A stretch of DNA of 64,000 bases from Metellina segmentata (Eukaryota > Arthropoda > Arachnida > Araneae > Tetragnathidae): contig OX375879.1 of assembly GCA_947359465.1 (NCBI GenBank), positions 94,993,630-95,057,629 on the forward strand, written 5' to 3'. The notes beneath the pieces are model-generated. The model made no database searches. It was given only the letters and a program-made list of their open reading frames with translations, and was not told where the DNA came from. A program made the translations under genes and the position numbers. Below, piece after piece: positions 1 through 10,782 of this stretch (within the stretch, counting starts at the first letter, position 1; every line of letters begins with the position of its first letter).

Positions 1-398
1 TCGAAGCCGATCAAGGACTCGGTGAAATCTCTCGAAGGCTGAACGATTTCGCCTAACAGATGCTGATTTTTTTGGGTTTTTCTGTGCTCTTTGATATTAC
101 CTATGAATTTTCTGCTCGAAACGCTGACCCGAATCCTGGAAACGCTGCTAATACGTAGTACCGTCGATTACTCAGATGAAACGGAACTGACAAGATCGTA
201 ACGATCTAACGTAAATGAAGTCATTCTTTTTTGCGTGCTCAGTGATTCAGTTCTTGTGTTGGTCGAAGGGAATTATACTTTGGTTAGAGTGCTTAGTAAA
301 GCTCTTGATCAGTCTAATTTTTAAGTCCGTTGAAGTTTAATTGTTTATTTAACTAAGAAGTTAGTTAGTTTATTAATAGGTAATTTCGCAATCTTTTG

Positions 399-703
399 AT
401 TAACGTCATACTAGAGCAACACAACGGGCTATTGACGACGGTCCGGAATCAATCCCCTAAGGGAAAAATCCGAGGGCAACACCACGTAATTCTGAACCAC
501 GGTCAGATGACGAGGCAACACCTGAGCTGGCACCCCACTCTCCAAACTTCCACACCAACCGAACGTGAGGTCTTTCGGTCACTACAGATTTAAGGTGCAC
601 CAGCCGAGTCTACACCACACGCTTACAAACATACATGCACTGGCCCGGATTCGAACCAGGAACCTTCCGATCTAGAGGTTAACACCTTAACTACCAGCCT
701 TTG
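399..703 (-). mobile_element. tRNA-derived SINE, head 1 / body A
   Basis: Read on the minus strand, the right end is a tRNA-like promoter head: an A-box-like segment around 'gtggttaaggtg' and a B box 'ggttcgaatcc'. It is followed by the common body (the phrases 'ggtgcaccttaaatctg', 'agctcaggtgtt', 'catctgaccgtggttca') and the tail 'agcccgttgtgttgctcta'. The extreme 5' end of the head is lost. The short open frame on the plus strand over this copy is a chance frame that recurs in every SINE copy. Confidence 0.85.
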
Positions 704-1247
704 TTAACGGCGGCGTTTATTAACAGGATATTGTTTTAGTTTTGTAGTTTTAGTCTAATTTATTTTTAAAGTTTATTGGAGTTTATTAGAGTTTAATAAC
801 AGAATATTATCTTTTAATTTTATATTAGTTAAGTGACTCTTGCTTATTCGGTCTACACAAATTGTAGTCTTGAATTTTTTTAAATTTAGTTTATTTAACA
901 GGTTTTTATGTTTTATTTTATGTCTAATTTTAAAGTTCGTTAAAATTTATTAGCTTAGAATATTGGAATTTAATAACACGATATAATCTTAGTGTTGTAT
1001 TTCAGTCGATTAATTTTTAAGTTGGTACAAGTTTATTACTTGAGTAACAGCGTATTATTATTATTTTTATTTTTGAATAAGTTAAGTGACTTGTGTGTGT
1101 AATTAATCAGTCTGCACAAATTTTAAATTATTCTGAAGTTTATTAATTTAGTTTATTAACAGGATATTATCTCTTATTTTGTATTAGTCAGTCTAGTCTA
1201 ATTTTAAAGTTCATTGAAACTTATAAGTTTAGTTTATTGGAATTTAA

Positions 1248-1898
1248 TCTATATATATAATTCTCTTACGTGGCACGCAAAAAAGACGTTATTTGTAATC
1301 GCGTTTTGGCAATACTGTACGATTGTTTGCTTATCGCGAAGTCTCGCGCATCGATTGAATTTATAGCGTTATCGGATGAAATTTTATTGAAAAAAAAAAG
1401 GAAATTTTAATGAGCTGTTGCAGTTAGTTTATAATAGAAATCAAAGAAAGCGGACGATCTTTTCAGGGCCATTTAAAAAACGGTCCTTTTCAGGACCAAC
1501 AATTATAGTTCAACAAGACGCTTGCACTACAACTTTCGACAACAAACTCAATGAAAAAGTGTGGGTCGTTTGAGTGCTGGGAAAATGTACACACAAACAA
1601 CATGCTGGGTATTCAATTTCCAAAGCAACGCTCACATTTCGAGTCAAAATTTGCACAAAGTTTTCATTTGAATTCTGATTTTAGAGATACTGTATATATT
1701 TTTTCTGTAATACAGCAAATTTAGATTTGAAAAACATTTTTTTGGAAACATATTTTGTAAACAATCCCTTCTGCTAGGACACATGTCTTCATTGAGGCGA
1801 GCGAAGCGAGCATAGGTTCGCGCAGCGAACCAATGAGGATTGCGAAGCAATCCTCCGGGGGTTGGCGAGCGTTAGCGAGCAGGGGGCAGACCCCCTAG
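1248..1898 (+). mobile_element. Non-autonomous Helitron, short family (HelN1)
   Basis: The element starts TCTATATATATAATTCTC and ends in CTAG, with A before it and T after it, which are the Helitron termini (TC...CTRR, A|T target). Just inside the 3' end lies a GC-rich hairpin (AGGGGGC...CCCCCT), preceded by several small palindromes such as 'ggattgcgaagcaatcc' and 'ggttcgcgcagcgaacc'. It is 651 bp and has no coding capacity. The flanks join to 'ggaatttaa|taacgtgatatt', which matches the R1 array unit at 963-987, so the empty site can be read directly. Confidence 0.9.
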
Positions 1899-3002
1899 TA
1901 ACGTGATATTATCTTAGTTTTGTATTTCAGTCAATTAATTTAATAGTTGGTTGAAATCTATTAGTTTAATACCAGGATATCATCTTTTAGTTTTTAATTT
2001 GTTAAGTGACTCTTGATTAATCAGTCTACACAGATTTTGAAGTCTGTTGAAGTTTATAAAGTTTAATAACAGAATATTATCTTTTAATTTGGTATTAGTT
2101 AAGTGAAACTCTTCATTAATCTGTCTCAACAAATTTTAATGTTTGCTTAAGTTTATTAATTTAGTTTATTAGTTTAATAACAAGCCTTTATTAACTATAC
2201 ATTATCTTTTAGTTTTTTATTAGTTTAATGGAACTTGATCAGGTCAAGAATAATTTTGAAGTCCGTTGGAGTTAATTAGTTTAGTTTATGATTATGGTTT
2301 AATAAAGTTAGTTTTTAGTTAACGCTTGATCAATCAGTGTGCAGTGTAATTTTGAAGTCCGTTGAAGTTCAATAATTTAATAACAGGATATTACCATTTA
2401 GTTTTGTATTAATTTAGTGGATAATTTTCATTATAATCAAAAATTAATTTCGTAGAAGTCTAATTTTGAAGTATGAAGTTTTTTGTTTAGTTTATTAATT
2501 TAGTTAATAACGGAAAACTATCTTTTAGTTTTGTATTTATTTGGTGAAACTCTTGATTAATCTAGTCTAATTTTGAAGTCCGATTTAGTTTATTAACCGA
2601 AGGGCTCTAGGCAGCATATCGAAATATGTTTCGTAGTGAAATAATTTAAACAAGATAATCACGGAGGTCAAAAGAATTTATGATTGTGTTAATACTTTAC
2701 ACAGAGAACAAAAATATATGATCCAAAATGGAGAAAAGCCTACACAAATACAGTTAAATAAGAGGTTTAAAAACAAAATTACTTTTATAATGCAGGTTTG
2801 CTTATTGCATGAATTCATTAAAAAATACATCAACTTCCGAGAAAGTGGTATACATTAAAAAAATTATTGACTGCAAAATTATTTCAAGCATTTTTTTTAA
2901 AGGTTTAATAAAACATCATTTACAGTATAGGGTGATATACCTGGAGTTGTTGAAATCAGTTCAAGAAATTGAATGGAGCTAATATTACTTTTATTACGTA
3001 GT

Positions 3003-4650
3003 AGTAGAAATACCCGATCTCACTCTGATTGAATAAGTTAACACTTTCTCTGCCAATCTCGCGTGCGCTAAAGAGATAATCACGCGCCAGAGCGTGGTAT
3101 GGAATGATAACCTCGGTAGCCAATCACGCGTTCGCGCGGGAAGAGCTCAACATTTATTATCCGCTTCAATTGGCATCACACGTTAGATGTTGGCGTGGTA
3201 AAAAGCTTGGCGTAAAGGCGTGGCAGAGTATTGGCGTGAATTAAAGGGTAGGAGCTTGTTTTAAAGGTATGTGTGGTTTTTCGAATTTATATCATTATTA
3301 GTTATTAAAAAAATCTTGTAATATGAGTTGCAGAGACGAATGTTTTGCCGGACCTTCATCCCCCCAAAAAAATAATAATGCAGTCTAATAAGCCTCTAAC
3401 ATATGATGAAATTGCAAATTTGTTGACTGAGCTTTCGCCAATCTATTCTGGTATTGACGTGAATGGAATAGGCTTCTAGGAAAAACCCATTTCTACGGCG
3501 GGGCAATAACTATCAACGCATCACATCAGCTTTGGCAGCGAACGTGTTAACAATAAATTGAAAAAATGACAGAATAATCACTTTCCTCATTAGTTGAAAA
3601 ACGCCAAATCATAATTTTTCAAATCCTTTTCGACATTGTCATAATTTTTACAACCTACTTTCAATACACATCCTATACATGCATATCCATCCATGTAATA
3701 CATTCTAGTATATATATATCACCCCAGCTAAAGGTTCAACTGACAAAAGGTGACAGACACTAAGCATTAAGGTAACTACTAAATACGATTCTGAGGGAAG
3801 ATTAGAATTTCTCTTTCTTAAGCTCTTTTCTTGTAAAATTGCTCAACTCAATTCGTAAAAAGGACATATATACAGACTCTCAATCACTTTATCGAACAAA
3901 ATTTTCATTCACAAATATTTTTAGACCTGTGGCACTATTACATGCTTGCAACATTTTCGAATTTCGGCATTATTAGGGGAAAGATGAAAAACTAAGATAT
4001 AAAAAGATATTTATCTCTAAGTTTGTTTTAAAAAGTAAGTTTTTTCTTGAAAATTCCGTTTTGTTGCGCGGTAGTGTAATAAAAGAATTGGTTTTAAAAT
4101 TTAATGCTTTCAGAACAGGAAACAAAGATAATCTATTGCTAATAATTTTCTTTAATAGTAAATCGATTTCTCTCATAACGTCTTTTCTAAAGAGAATCAT
4201 GATTTTCACCAAACGTTCCTTATATAAGTTACCTTATTTTGTAAAATAAACTAGCTGTCTCTATGACAAAGAATTTGTAATATTTGCAAAGTAATAATTC
4301 GAATTGTTTTAATTAACAGTTCTTCAATTACAGCAAACGTCCTCTTAAAATCTGCTTTATTCTAACTTGCATGCGGCTTTAAATCGAAAACTTTGTGATT
4401 GTTTTTGCTTGAGATGAAAAATAATTACAATTTATTAGAAACATTAATATTTAAAACATTTACAACAGAAAACAGTAAAATAAAACAAAATCAAAGTCGT
4501 CGGGAAAAATTTTGTAAAGCATTAATTCATGATTATTTTTTTTATCTCGCACAGTTGCCACAACTTACGACTAAATATTGGACGGAAAAACGAAATTAAT
4601 TCCGAATTCAACGAACAATAACAGGGAATATGCACTATGTCACAAAACGT
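3003..4650 (-). mobile_element. Helitron, long family (HelN2), 3'-side remnant
   Basis: The segment 'aatacccgatctcactctgattgaata' region at 3009 corresponds to the diverged 3' terminal hairpin region of the long Helitron family (best copies at 32094 and 52480). Collinear matches follow: the 'cacatgcatatcc'-like stretch near 3670, the gapped block 3730-3835, and 'cgcacagttgccacaacttac' near 4550. The 5' side (TC end) is missing. It is heavily diverged and carries extra sequence near 3060-3560, including a GC-rich stretch (3055-3240) of unknown origin. Short open frames here are not convincing genes. Confidence 0.55.
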
Positions 4651-4949
4651 CCTAAAATGGTACTTTTTTTACAAATTCAATCATGAACAATCCGAAAATC
4701 AACTTTAAAAATCACAAAAAAGTTTAATTTAAGCGTAATAAGCGATTAAAAATCGCGTCGAAGTCACGTGACTGAAAACGGGGTGGAGCTTGGTGTGACG
4801 TCATAGTACATGAAATCTCTCGCTACATTCGCCGGCTGCGTGTTATTTCAGGTTGCTTTCATTGATTTTACGCTAATTTTATTTTTTAAATAATTGTGTT
4901 GAATTATAGTCTTTACATTTTTATTATTATACAAATTTCTTCTCTAAAA

Positions 4950-5077
4950 ATGACGACTGCAGAACAAGGCTTTGTAAAAGGCCAGTCGGATAATCTACCT
5001 AAATTGGATGCTATATCCATGTTTTCTTTTCTGGGAAACCATCCAAATTTTATGGGAGTAGAAATGAAAAGCGAAGA
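4950..5077 (+). pseudogene. Candidate exon, 'MTTAEQGF...' (unrecognised)
   Basis: An ATG at 4950 opens 43 codons of unusually balanced amino-acid use for this AT-rich setting, beginning MTTAEQGFVKGQSDNLPKLD, and reaches a possible splice donor (GA|gtatga) at 5078. A second open stretch, 5438-5586, follows a possible acceptor (ttaag|CG). The two do not join in frame (exon one leaves two bases, the second needs one), so either the gene is broken or the pairing is wrong. I have a vague recollection of similar N-termini in multicopy arthropod proteins but cannot name a family. It may be part of a repeated or transposon-borne gene. Confidence 0.3.
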
Positions 5078-5437
5078 GTATGATAATATTTTGTACACCA
5101 TATTTATTTTTAAAAAACATGTATTTTTATATTGCTTTTAAAGAGTAGTGCTATTATCAAAAAGTTGTACTTAAGAAAATAGAATATTAATAGTTGTTCT
5201 CTTTTCCTTAAAAAGTAACACAATTCATTCCGAAATAGATTTTTTTATATAGATAATTAGAATAGTATATCAAATAAGAGCTTTATATTAGGAAAATAAT
5301 TTCAAAGTAGATTAAAATTGTTGAGGTATTAAAATAGTGAATTTTGAAAGCTTACTTAAAATTAATTTTCTACGTTAATTTTTCAGCAACATTATTTTTG
5401 TTAGTTAATGAACAATAATTTTTTAAATATATTTAAG

Positions 5438-5586
5438 CGGTAAAACGTAATGCACTAAAGGATGATCCAAAAATAACATGTGTAGAGAAACTTGTTGCAA
5501 GAATTGCAACTGCATTAAATATTGAACACAACATTTCAAACGATGCTCCCAGCAGTTTTTCATGTCATTCTCCAACTATAAAATAA
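5438..5586 (+). pseudogene. Candidate terminal exon downstream of 4950
   Basis: An open stretch after a possible splice acceptor encodes about 48 residues with a charged, helical look (core KRNALKDDPKITCVEKLVAR), ending at TAA 5584-5586. It resembles a soluble coding segment more than random AT-rich DNA does. The frame does not match the candidate exon at 4950-5077, so it may be a decayed gene. No family recognised. Confidence 0.25.
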
Positions 5587-6459
5587 AGTAATATATAATT
5601 TTAAAATTTTCACTTGTAGCACTATTTATCAAAATTTGTTAACACTAGTTTTAAACTTTAATTTCTTATTTTTAATAGAACTATTTGAACAATGCTTTTT
5701 TTTTACTAAATTAATTTTACGTTTATTCTAACTTTTCACTTTTAAATGAATTATATTTATATACATTTGTATAATGTAAAAAAATATTAAAGTTTTAAAT
5801 TTCAAATTTAGAAGAAATATTTTTTAATTATAAATCTTAATTCTAATGACACTTATTCTATAATACTTATCATTCAGTTTAAAGAAAAAATATGACACAG
5901 TTTTACCAACTGCAAGTTAATTATCATGAGTAAAATAATTCAATGTTTATTGATGTTAGCTCTCTGTATATTTTTAAAACCAGTTTTGATTTATAAATAT
6001 ATAGTATTCCTATAATTATTTATTAAATTGTTTTTCATGAAAAAAGAAATTCTGCATTATGAGTGATTTGATACAGAAAGAATGTTTTCGTTTTAGCAAA
6101 AACACTAGTAGTTATCCACAAGATTAAATCACACAATTCTTATTTAAAAACAACTAAAAATACAAATAATTTTTGGTATTTTACACTTACCAAAAATTAT
6201 CTTCACAGCAATGCAAGCAAGAAGTAGAACACAGCTTTTTGTTTTTCTTTTAATCTTTTTTTATAACGCTGCACCATCTTCTACGAACTTGTTCATATTT
6301 TGGTACAACAAAAAATACTTTTTTTTGTGGTGTTTTAATCGTTGAATTATGACACAAACGGAACAATACAATATTTGTAATTCTTTTTAACTATTTTCGA
6401 ACCTTCCATTGCTGAATTAATCAAAAATCTGTAAATATAAGGCTACTAAAAAGATACCC
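5587..6459. other. AT-rich stretch, nothing recognised
   Basis: Very AT-rich DNA with homopolymer runs and no sustained open frame, inverted ends or known repeat. It may be intron or intergenic sequence next to the candidate exons. Confidence 0.5.
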
Positions 6460-6746
6460 GGGCGCCTTCACACGAAGGAGATCGATCGCTCACAACGGTC
6501 GCCTGTGATAGTCGTTTTGATTCATTTCCTGCAAACAAACGATTCGAGCCAAGAGAAGCAAAACAAAAATTTTTATCGGCCTTGTTTAGTTCTTTTTTGT
6601 AAAATCGGCATCGTTATAGATAGATTGAAAATTTCAGCAAATTTGAAATCTGCGGAAAATTTTAATCGAGATAGATATCTTACATTTGATTTTCTTTAAA
6701 TAAATAATTTTTCAATTGTAACTTTTGAATTTTTGGCAATACGAAT

Positions 6747-7633
6747 ATGGGCGCAATAGACAATGACGTCACGACTTTTACGTCCTTTGGAATCCTGCCT
6801 TCTTTCAGAATGAATGAGCTGGAAATGCATGCAGTATGGTATTTTAATCACAAGAAAAACAAAAATGTCAAAATGAAGTATTGGGTACACCCTATCAATA
6901 AATTTCGTGTGCAGAAAGGTTTATACTAAGTTCTGTATCGCGAACTGGAAGACGACTCGACTAAATTTTTCAATTAGTTCCGGGTGTCAGTAGCTTCTTT
7001 TAGAGAACACTTCAGCAGGATACATTAAGACCACGTTCACATGAGGCGTTTCAACGCACGTATGGCGAGGCTAGCGAGGTCCCGCCATTAAATTATGTTT
7101 ATTTATTCCTATAATTCAAGTATCTATCTTTGCGACCTTGAAGAGCGGGATCCTGATAGCCTCACCAAAAGCGCATTTTACGCGCCTCATGTGAACGGAG
7201 CCTAAGAAGCAGGAAACAAATATGAGAGACAACATACCACCACGAGAAAGGTTGTCGTTAACATTGAGGTTAGTATGATGGAAAAAAATTTACCACAGAA
7301 CGAAAGAATATTTAATTACCGTCTTTCTAGAGACCGCAAGTTTGTTGAATGGAGGATTTTAACTAATAAATGGAGGATTTTCTATAGGCCATTGAACTCT
7401 AATATTGATTTGTAATTGACATAATAAAAGCATGTGTAATCTTGCATAATTTCATACGAACGAGGTATGGTTATTCGCACGAAGACACCTTAAAGCACAC
7501 CGGTTTGATGGAAAACGATGATAATAATGTTTATAATGGTTAGACTGGACCTGAGCCAACAGCTCTTCGAGATAATTTCGGTCAGTATTTTGTAAGTGAA
7601 GGCGATTTTCCATGGCAGTATATGAAAATATAA
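6747..7633 (+). pseudogene. HARBI1-like transposase, internally deleted
   Basis: Three blocks in order match the PIF/Harbinger nuclease family. The N-terminal block (6840-7000) contains YWVHPINKFRVQKGLY and then VLYRELEDDSTKFF in another frame. The next block (7205-7265) contains KKQETNMRDNIPPRERLSLT. The C-terminal block (7285-7633) contains IFNYRLSRDRKFVE, KWRIFYRP, LHNFIRTRYGY and FPWQY. The central DDE catalytic region is missing, probably deleted at about 7265-7285. There are frameshifts and stops, and a 174 bp MITE sits at 7029-7202. The protein would be a nuclear DNA-cleaving transposase, but this copy cannot work. The open frame on the opposite strand at 7452-7646 is a shadow. Confidence 0.8.
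7029..7202. mobile_element. Small TAA-flanked MITE inside the transposase remnant
   Basis: The ends are imperfect inverted repeats sharing CGTTCACATGAGGCG, and the insert is flanked by TAA on both sides (7026-7028, 7203-7205), the TWA-type duplication typical of PIF/Harbinger. Removing it rejoins the two N-terminal transposase blocks, apart from a one-base frame slip. It has no coding capacity. Its ends resemble but do not match those of the host element, so it is a related, distinct family. Confidence 0.75.
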
Positions 7634-7909
7634 TAAAATAATGCAACAGCTTATTTAAAATATTATCAAGTTACCGTTTTTTGTCGCATACTTTTTACTT
7701 CTTCGTATTCTTACTCTTAGTTTATTAACATAAATTGATGTTAAATTTTTTAGAAATTAATGTAACTTATTTAAAATATTATCAAGCTATCGTTTTGTCA
7801 TTTATTTTTTTATACCACGTATTTTTACTATAGCTTGTCAACATAAATTAATGCTAAATTATTGTAAGAAAAAATAAAGAACTTATTAAGCACATTTTTC
7901 TTTTGTTTA

Positions 7910-8215
7910 TCACAATTCTTGCATTTCTTCGCCATAAATAAACACCATCGCCGCTCTCCATACGTTTTCTTTTTTTATTTTGTTCCCATAATCTTCGTGA
8001 GTTTTGTCCCACAATGCAAGCTGCATTTGCAAAGCAGTAATTGACTTATCAATACCTAAACTTTCCATTACTAGAAAAATATAATACAAAGAAACAAGGA
8101 AAACAAATCCAGATCGGCAGGTGATATCGCTAGGAATCAAAAATCGACAGACGATAGTCTCTCTCGTGTGAATGACGCAATACCTCGCAATGTAACATCT
8201 GTCTTCTTCAAACAA
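7910..8215 (-). CDS. MADF/Myb-like ORF of the PIF/Harbinger element (partial)
   Basis: An open frame of 101 residues. From the internal Met at 8068 it reads MESLGIDKS, then LWDKTHEDYGNKIKKENVW, the conserved first half of MADF/Myb-SANT-like DNA-binding domains (LWD...HxxYxN...K..W). Such a protein is the usual second gene of PIF/Harbinger elements and helps the nuclease bind the element ends in the nucleus. It runs toward the transposase gene. The domain ends early (about 50 residues from the internal Met), so an exon or the C-terminal half is missing. The 49 residues upstream of that Met look non-coding. Confidence 0.6.
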   Translation of the reverse strand: MFEEDRCYIARYCVIHTRETIVCRFLIPSDITCRSGFVFLVSLYYIFLVMESLGIDKSITALQMQLALWDKTHEDYGNKIKKENVWRAAMVFIYGEEMQEL

Positions 8216-8508
8216 AAAAAGTCGCCGACGACTGAACTTCCTGGGCGACTATTTTTTAGTCTCTCTACCGGTCTCCTGATAGTCTTCTCGTGTGAAGTGC
8301 TCATATGGTTTCTATGTAAGTTCCGTCGCCTTCAGACCGGTCTGAGCGATCGATCTCCTTCGTGTGAAGGCGCCCATAGAGATAACATAGTTCAAGGAAC
8401 GCTCGATGGGAAAATCATGTACGATGACGTCACAGGCAAAAATCGTCAGCGACTGCAGTTTTTGTTAAAAGTGACGTCAGAGCACTTTGAAAAGTGTTTT
8501 AAATATAA

Positions 8509-9826
8509 CTAGGGGGCCTGCCCCCTGCTCGCTAACGCTCGCCAACCCCCGGAGGATTGCTTCGCAATCCTCATTGGTTCGCTGCGCGAACCTATGCTCG
8601 CTTCGCTCGCCTCAATGAAGACATGTGTCCTAGCAGAAGGGATTGTTTACAAAATGTTACCAAAAAAATGTTTTTCAAATCTAAATTTGCTGTATTACTG
8701 AAAAAATACATACAGTATCTCTAAAATCAGAATTCAAATGAAAACTTTGTGCAAATTTTGACTCGAAATGTGAGCGTTGCTTCGGAAATTGAGTACCCAG
8801 CATGTTGTTTGTGCGTACATTTTCTCAGCACTCAAACGACCCACACTTTTTCATTGAGTTTGTTGCCGAAAGTTGTAGTGCAAGCGTCTTGTTGAACTAT
8901 AATTGTTGGCCCTGAAAAGGACCGTATTTTAAATGACCCTGAAAAGATCCTCCGCTTTCTTTGATTTCTATAAAAACTAACTGCAACAGATCATTAAAAT
9001 TTCCTTTTTTTTTTGTTTTTTCAATAAAATTTCATCCTATAACGCTATAAATTCAATCGATGCGCGAGACATCGCGATAAACAAACAATCGTACAGTGTT
9101 GCCAAAACGCGATTACAAATAACGTCTTTTTCGTGAGCCACGTAAGAGAATTATATATATACTAGGGGGCCCGCCCCCTGCTCGCTAACGCTCGCCAACC
9201 CCCAGAGGATTGCTTCGCAATCCTCATTGGTTCGCTGCGCGAACCTATGCTCGCTTCGCTCGCATCAATGAAGACATGTGTCCTAGCAGAAGGAATTGTT
9301 AACAAAATATGATATTCCAAAAAAATATTTTCAAATCTAAATTTTATGCTGTTTTTCAGAAAAGATATTTACAGTTCCTCTGGAATCAGAATTCAAATGG
9401 AAACTTTGAGCAAATTTTGACTCGAAATGTGAGCGTTGATTTGGAAATTGAAAACCCAGCATGTTGGTTGTGTGTACATTTACCCAGCACTCGAGCCACC
9501 ACGCTTTTTCATTGAGTTTGTTGTCGAAAGTTGTAATGCAAGCGTCTTTTTGAACTATAATAGTTTGCCCCGAAACGGACTTTTTTTTTTAAATGACCCT
9601 GAAAAGATCCTCCGTTTTCTTTGATTTCTATTATTTACTGCAACAGCTAGACTAAAATTCATTTTTTTTTCAATTAATTCATTTTTTTTCATCCGATAAC
9701 GCTACAAATTCAATTGAAGCGCGAGGCTTTGGGATAAACAAAGAATCGTTCAATGTTGCCAAAACGCGATAACAAATAACGTCTTTTTTGCGTGCCACGT
9801 AAGAGAATTATATATATAGATATAGA
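8509..9826 (-). mobile_element. Helitron HelN1, split by a second HelN1
   Basis: On the minus strand the element should run from TCTATA (9826-9821), resuming at 9161, to CTAG at 8509. The left flank base is A (8508) and the right is T (9827). The GC hairpin and palindrome cluster lie at 8509-8605. The AT-rich 5' end is interrupted at 9162-9820 by a full second copy. Without the insert, the element is about 659 bp, like its relatives. No coding capacity. Confidence 0.85.
9162..9820 (-). mobile_element. Helitron HelN1 nested in the preceding copy
   Basis: It begins CTAG (9162) after an A and ends GA (9819-9820) before a T, in the same orientation as the copy it entered. The landing site is the host copy's own TATATATA end, an A|T step. 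It is about 659 bp and has the same hairpin cluster and 'cgtgccacgtaagagaatta' near its 5' terminus. Exact junctions are ambiguous by a few bases because both ends are TA-rich. Confidence 0.85.
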
Positions 9827-10129
9827 TTAATGTCGTCAGATTGCAGTTTAAGTGGCATTTTTCTACGTAGGTTTTCTTGCTCTTTCATTTTAAAATGAAT
9901 TTTTGAAAATCATGCATATTGTCCATTACTGTTTCGTTTCCGCACGTTACAAAATAACCTCATTCCCAAATATTCAGACATCTTTTATATTTCGCTAAGA
10001 AAAAATAAGTCTTAAAATAAAGAATCATAGATGATTTTTTTGAAATAGTTGCTTTCTCAGCAGTACTGGTAAAGCAATCCAAATAATCACAATTTTCAAT
10101 ATGCATTCCAGTTTCTCTAAAACTACCAA

Positions 10130-10430
10130 GGTAGCCCGGTTGGATTAGTAATGGTGGGCAGGTATTTTAATTAACGTGGTACTGGGGCAACACAACGGGC
10201 TATTGACGACGGTCCGGGTAATGGATTAGCAACCCATTACTGTTGTGATCTCAAACATCCTCACGTTAATGTGGTGTGGAAGTTTGGACAGTGGGGTGCT
10301 AGTCATCTGACCGTGGTTCAAAATTACACGGTGCTGTCCTCGGATCTTACCCTTCGGGTTTCATCCCGAACCGTCGTCCATAGCCCGTTGTATTTCTCCA
10401 GTTCGACGTTAATTAAAATACCTACCTACC
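10130..10430 (+). mobile_element. SINE, head 2 / body A, with captured inverted tail
   Basis: It starts with the second head type (ggtagcccggttggattag). An inverted copy of the SINE tail (10160-10210) then breaks into the head between repeats of 'taatgg', followed by body A and the normal tail (10320-10430). Both ends can therefore pair as a hairpin of about 50 bp. It is flanked by aaaactaccaa (10119-10129) and aaaactaaca (10431-10440), an imperfect target duplication inside Helitron sequence. Confidence 0.8.
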
Positions 10431-10452
10431 AAAACTAACAAATTATGCTTGA

Positions 10453-10782
10453 TAAATTGGTAATTTTTTAGTTAACGTCGTACTAGAGCAACACAACGGG
10501 CTATTGGCGACGGTCCGGGATCAGTCCCTTAAGGGAAAGATCCGAGGACAACACCTCGTAATTTTGAACCACGGTCAGATGACGAAGCAACACCTGAGCT
10601 GGCACCCCACTCTCCAAACTTCCACACCAACCCAACGTGAGGACTTTCGGCCACGACAGATTTAAGGTGCACCAGCCGCCTCTACACCATACGCTTACAA
10701 ACATCCATGCCCAGACCCGGATTCGAACCAGGAACCTTCCGATCTAGAGGCTAACACCTTAACCACTATACCGGTTGATCGG
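10453..10782 (-). mobile_element. SINE, head 1 / body A, near full length
   Basis: 330 bp flanked by perfect 14 bp target duplications, caaattatgcttga, at 10439-10452 and 10783-10796. On the minus strand the head starts at the right end (gatcaaccggtatagtgg), the B box is 'ggttcgaatccgg', and the tail ends in a T/A-rich stretch next to 10453. The duplication places the insertion inside the HelN2 remnant, so it is younger than that Helitron copy. Confidence 0.9.

Larger units (their letters stand above)
1..2945. repeat. Dispersed repeat R1 with internal AT-rich tandem array
   Basis: The first 240 bases, an AT-rich middle and the stretch 2600-2945 recur in the same order at 11950-12740, so this is one dispersed unit. 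The middle (about 270-2600) is a degenerate tandem array of roughly 110-130 bp units built on phrases such as 'agtccgttgaagtttatta' and 'aacaggatattatctttta'; the second copy has under one unit. Two later insertions split it: a SINE (399-703) and a Helitron (1248-1898). No coding potential is visible. The class of the repeat is unknown; it could be a non-autonomous transposon with an expanded minisatellite or a duplicated intergenic segment. Confidence 0.6.
6460..8375 (+). mobile_element. PIF/Harbinger-type DNA transposon, decayed
   Basis: The two ends are inverted copies: GGGCGCCTTCACACGAAGGA and 13 further matching bases at 6460-6492, and the reverse complement at 8343-8375, including the palindromic core GATCGATC. 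Related 'ttcacacgaga' motifs repeat near 8150 and 8290, giving subterminal repeats on the right. Inside lie a plus-strand HARBI1-like transposase remnant and a minus-strand MADF-like ORF, the two-gene set expected of PIF/Harbinger elements. A 3 bp target duplication is not clean (ATA occurs at 6454-6456 and 8376-8378, but with three extra C's on the left). Confidence 0.8.
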
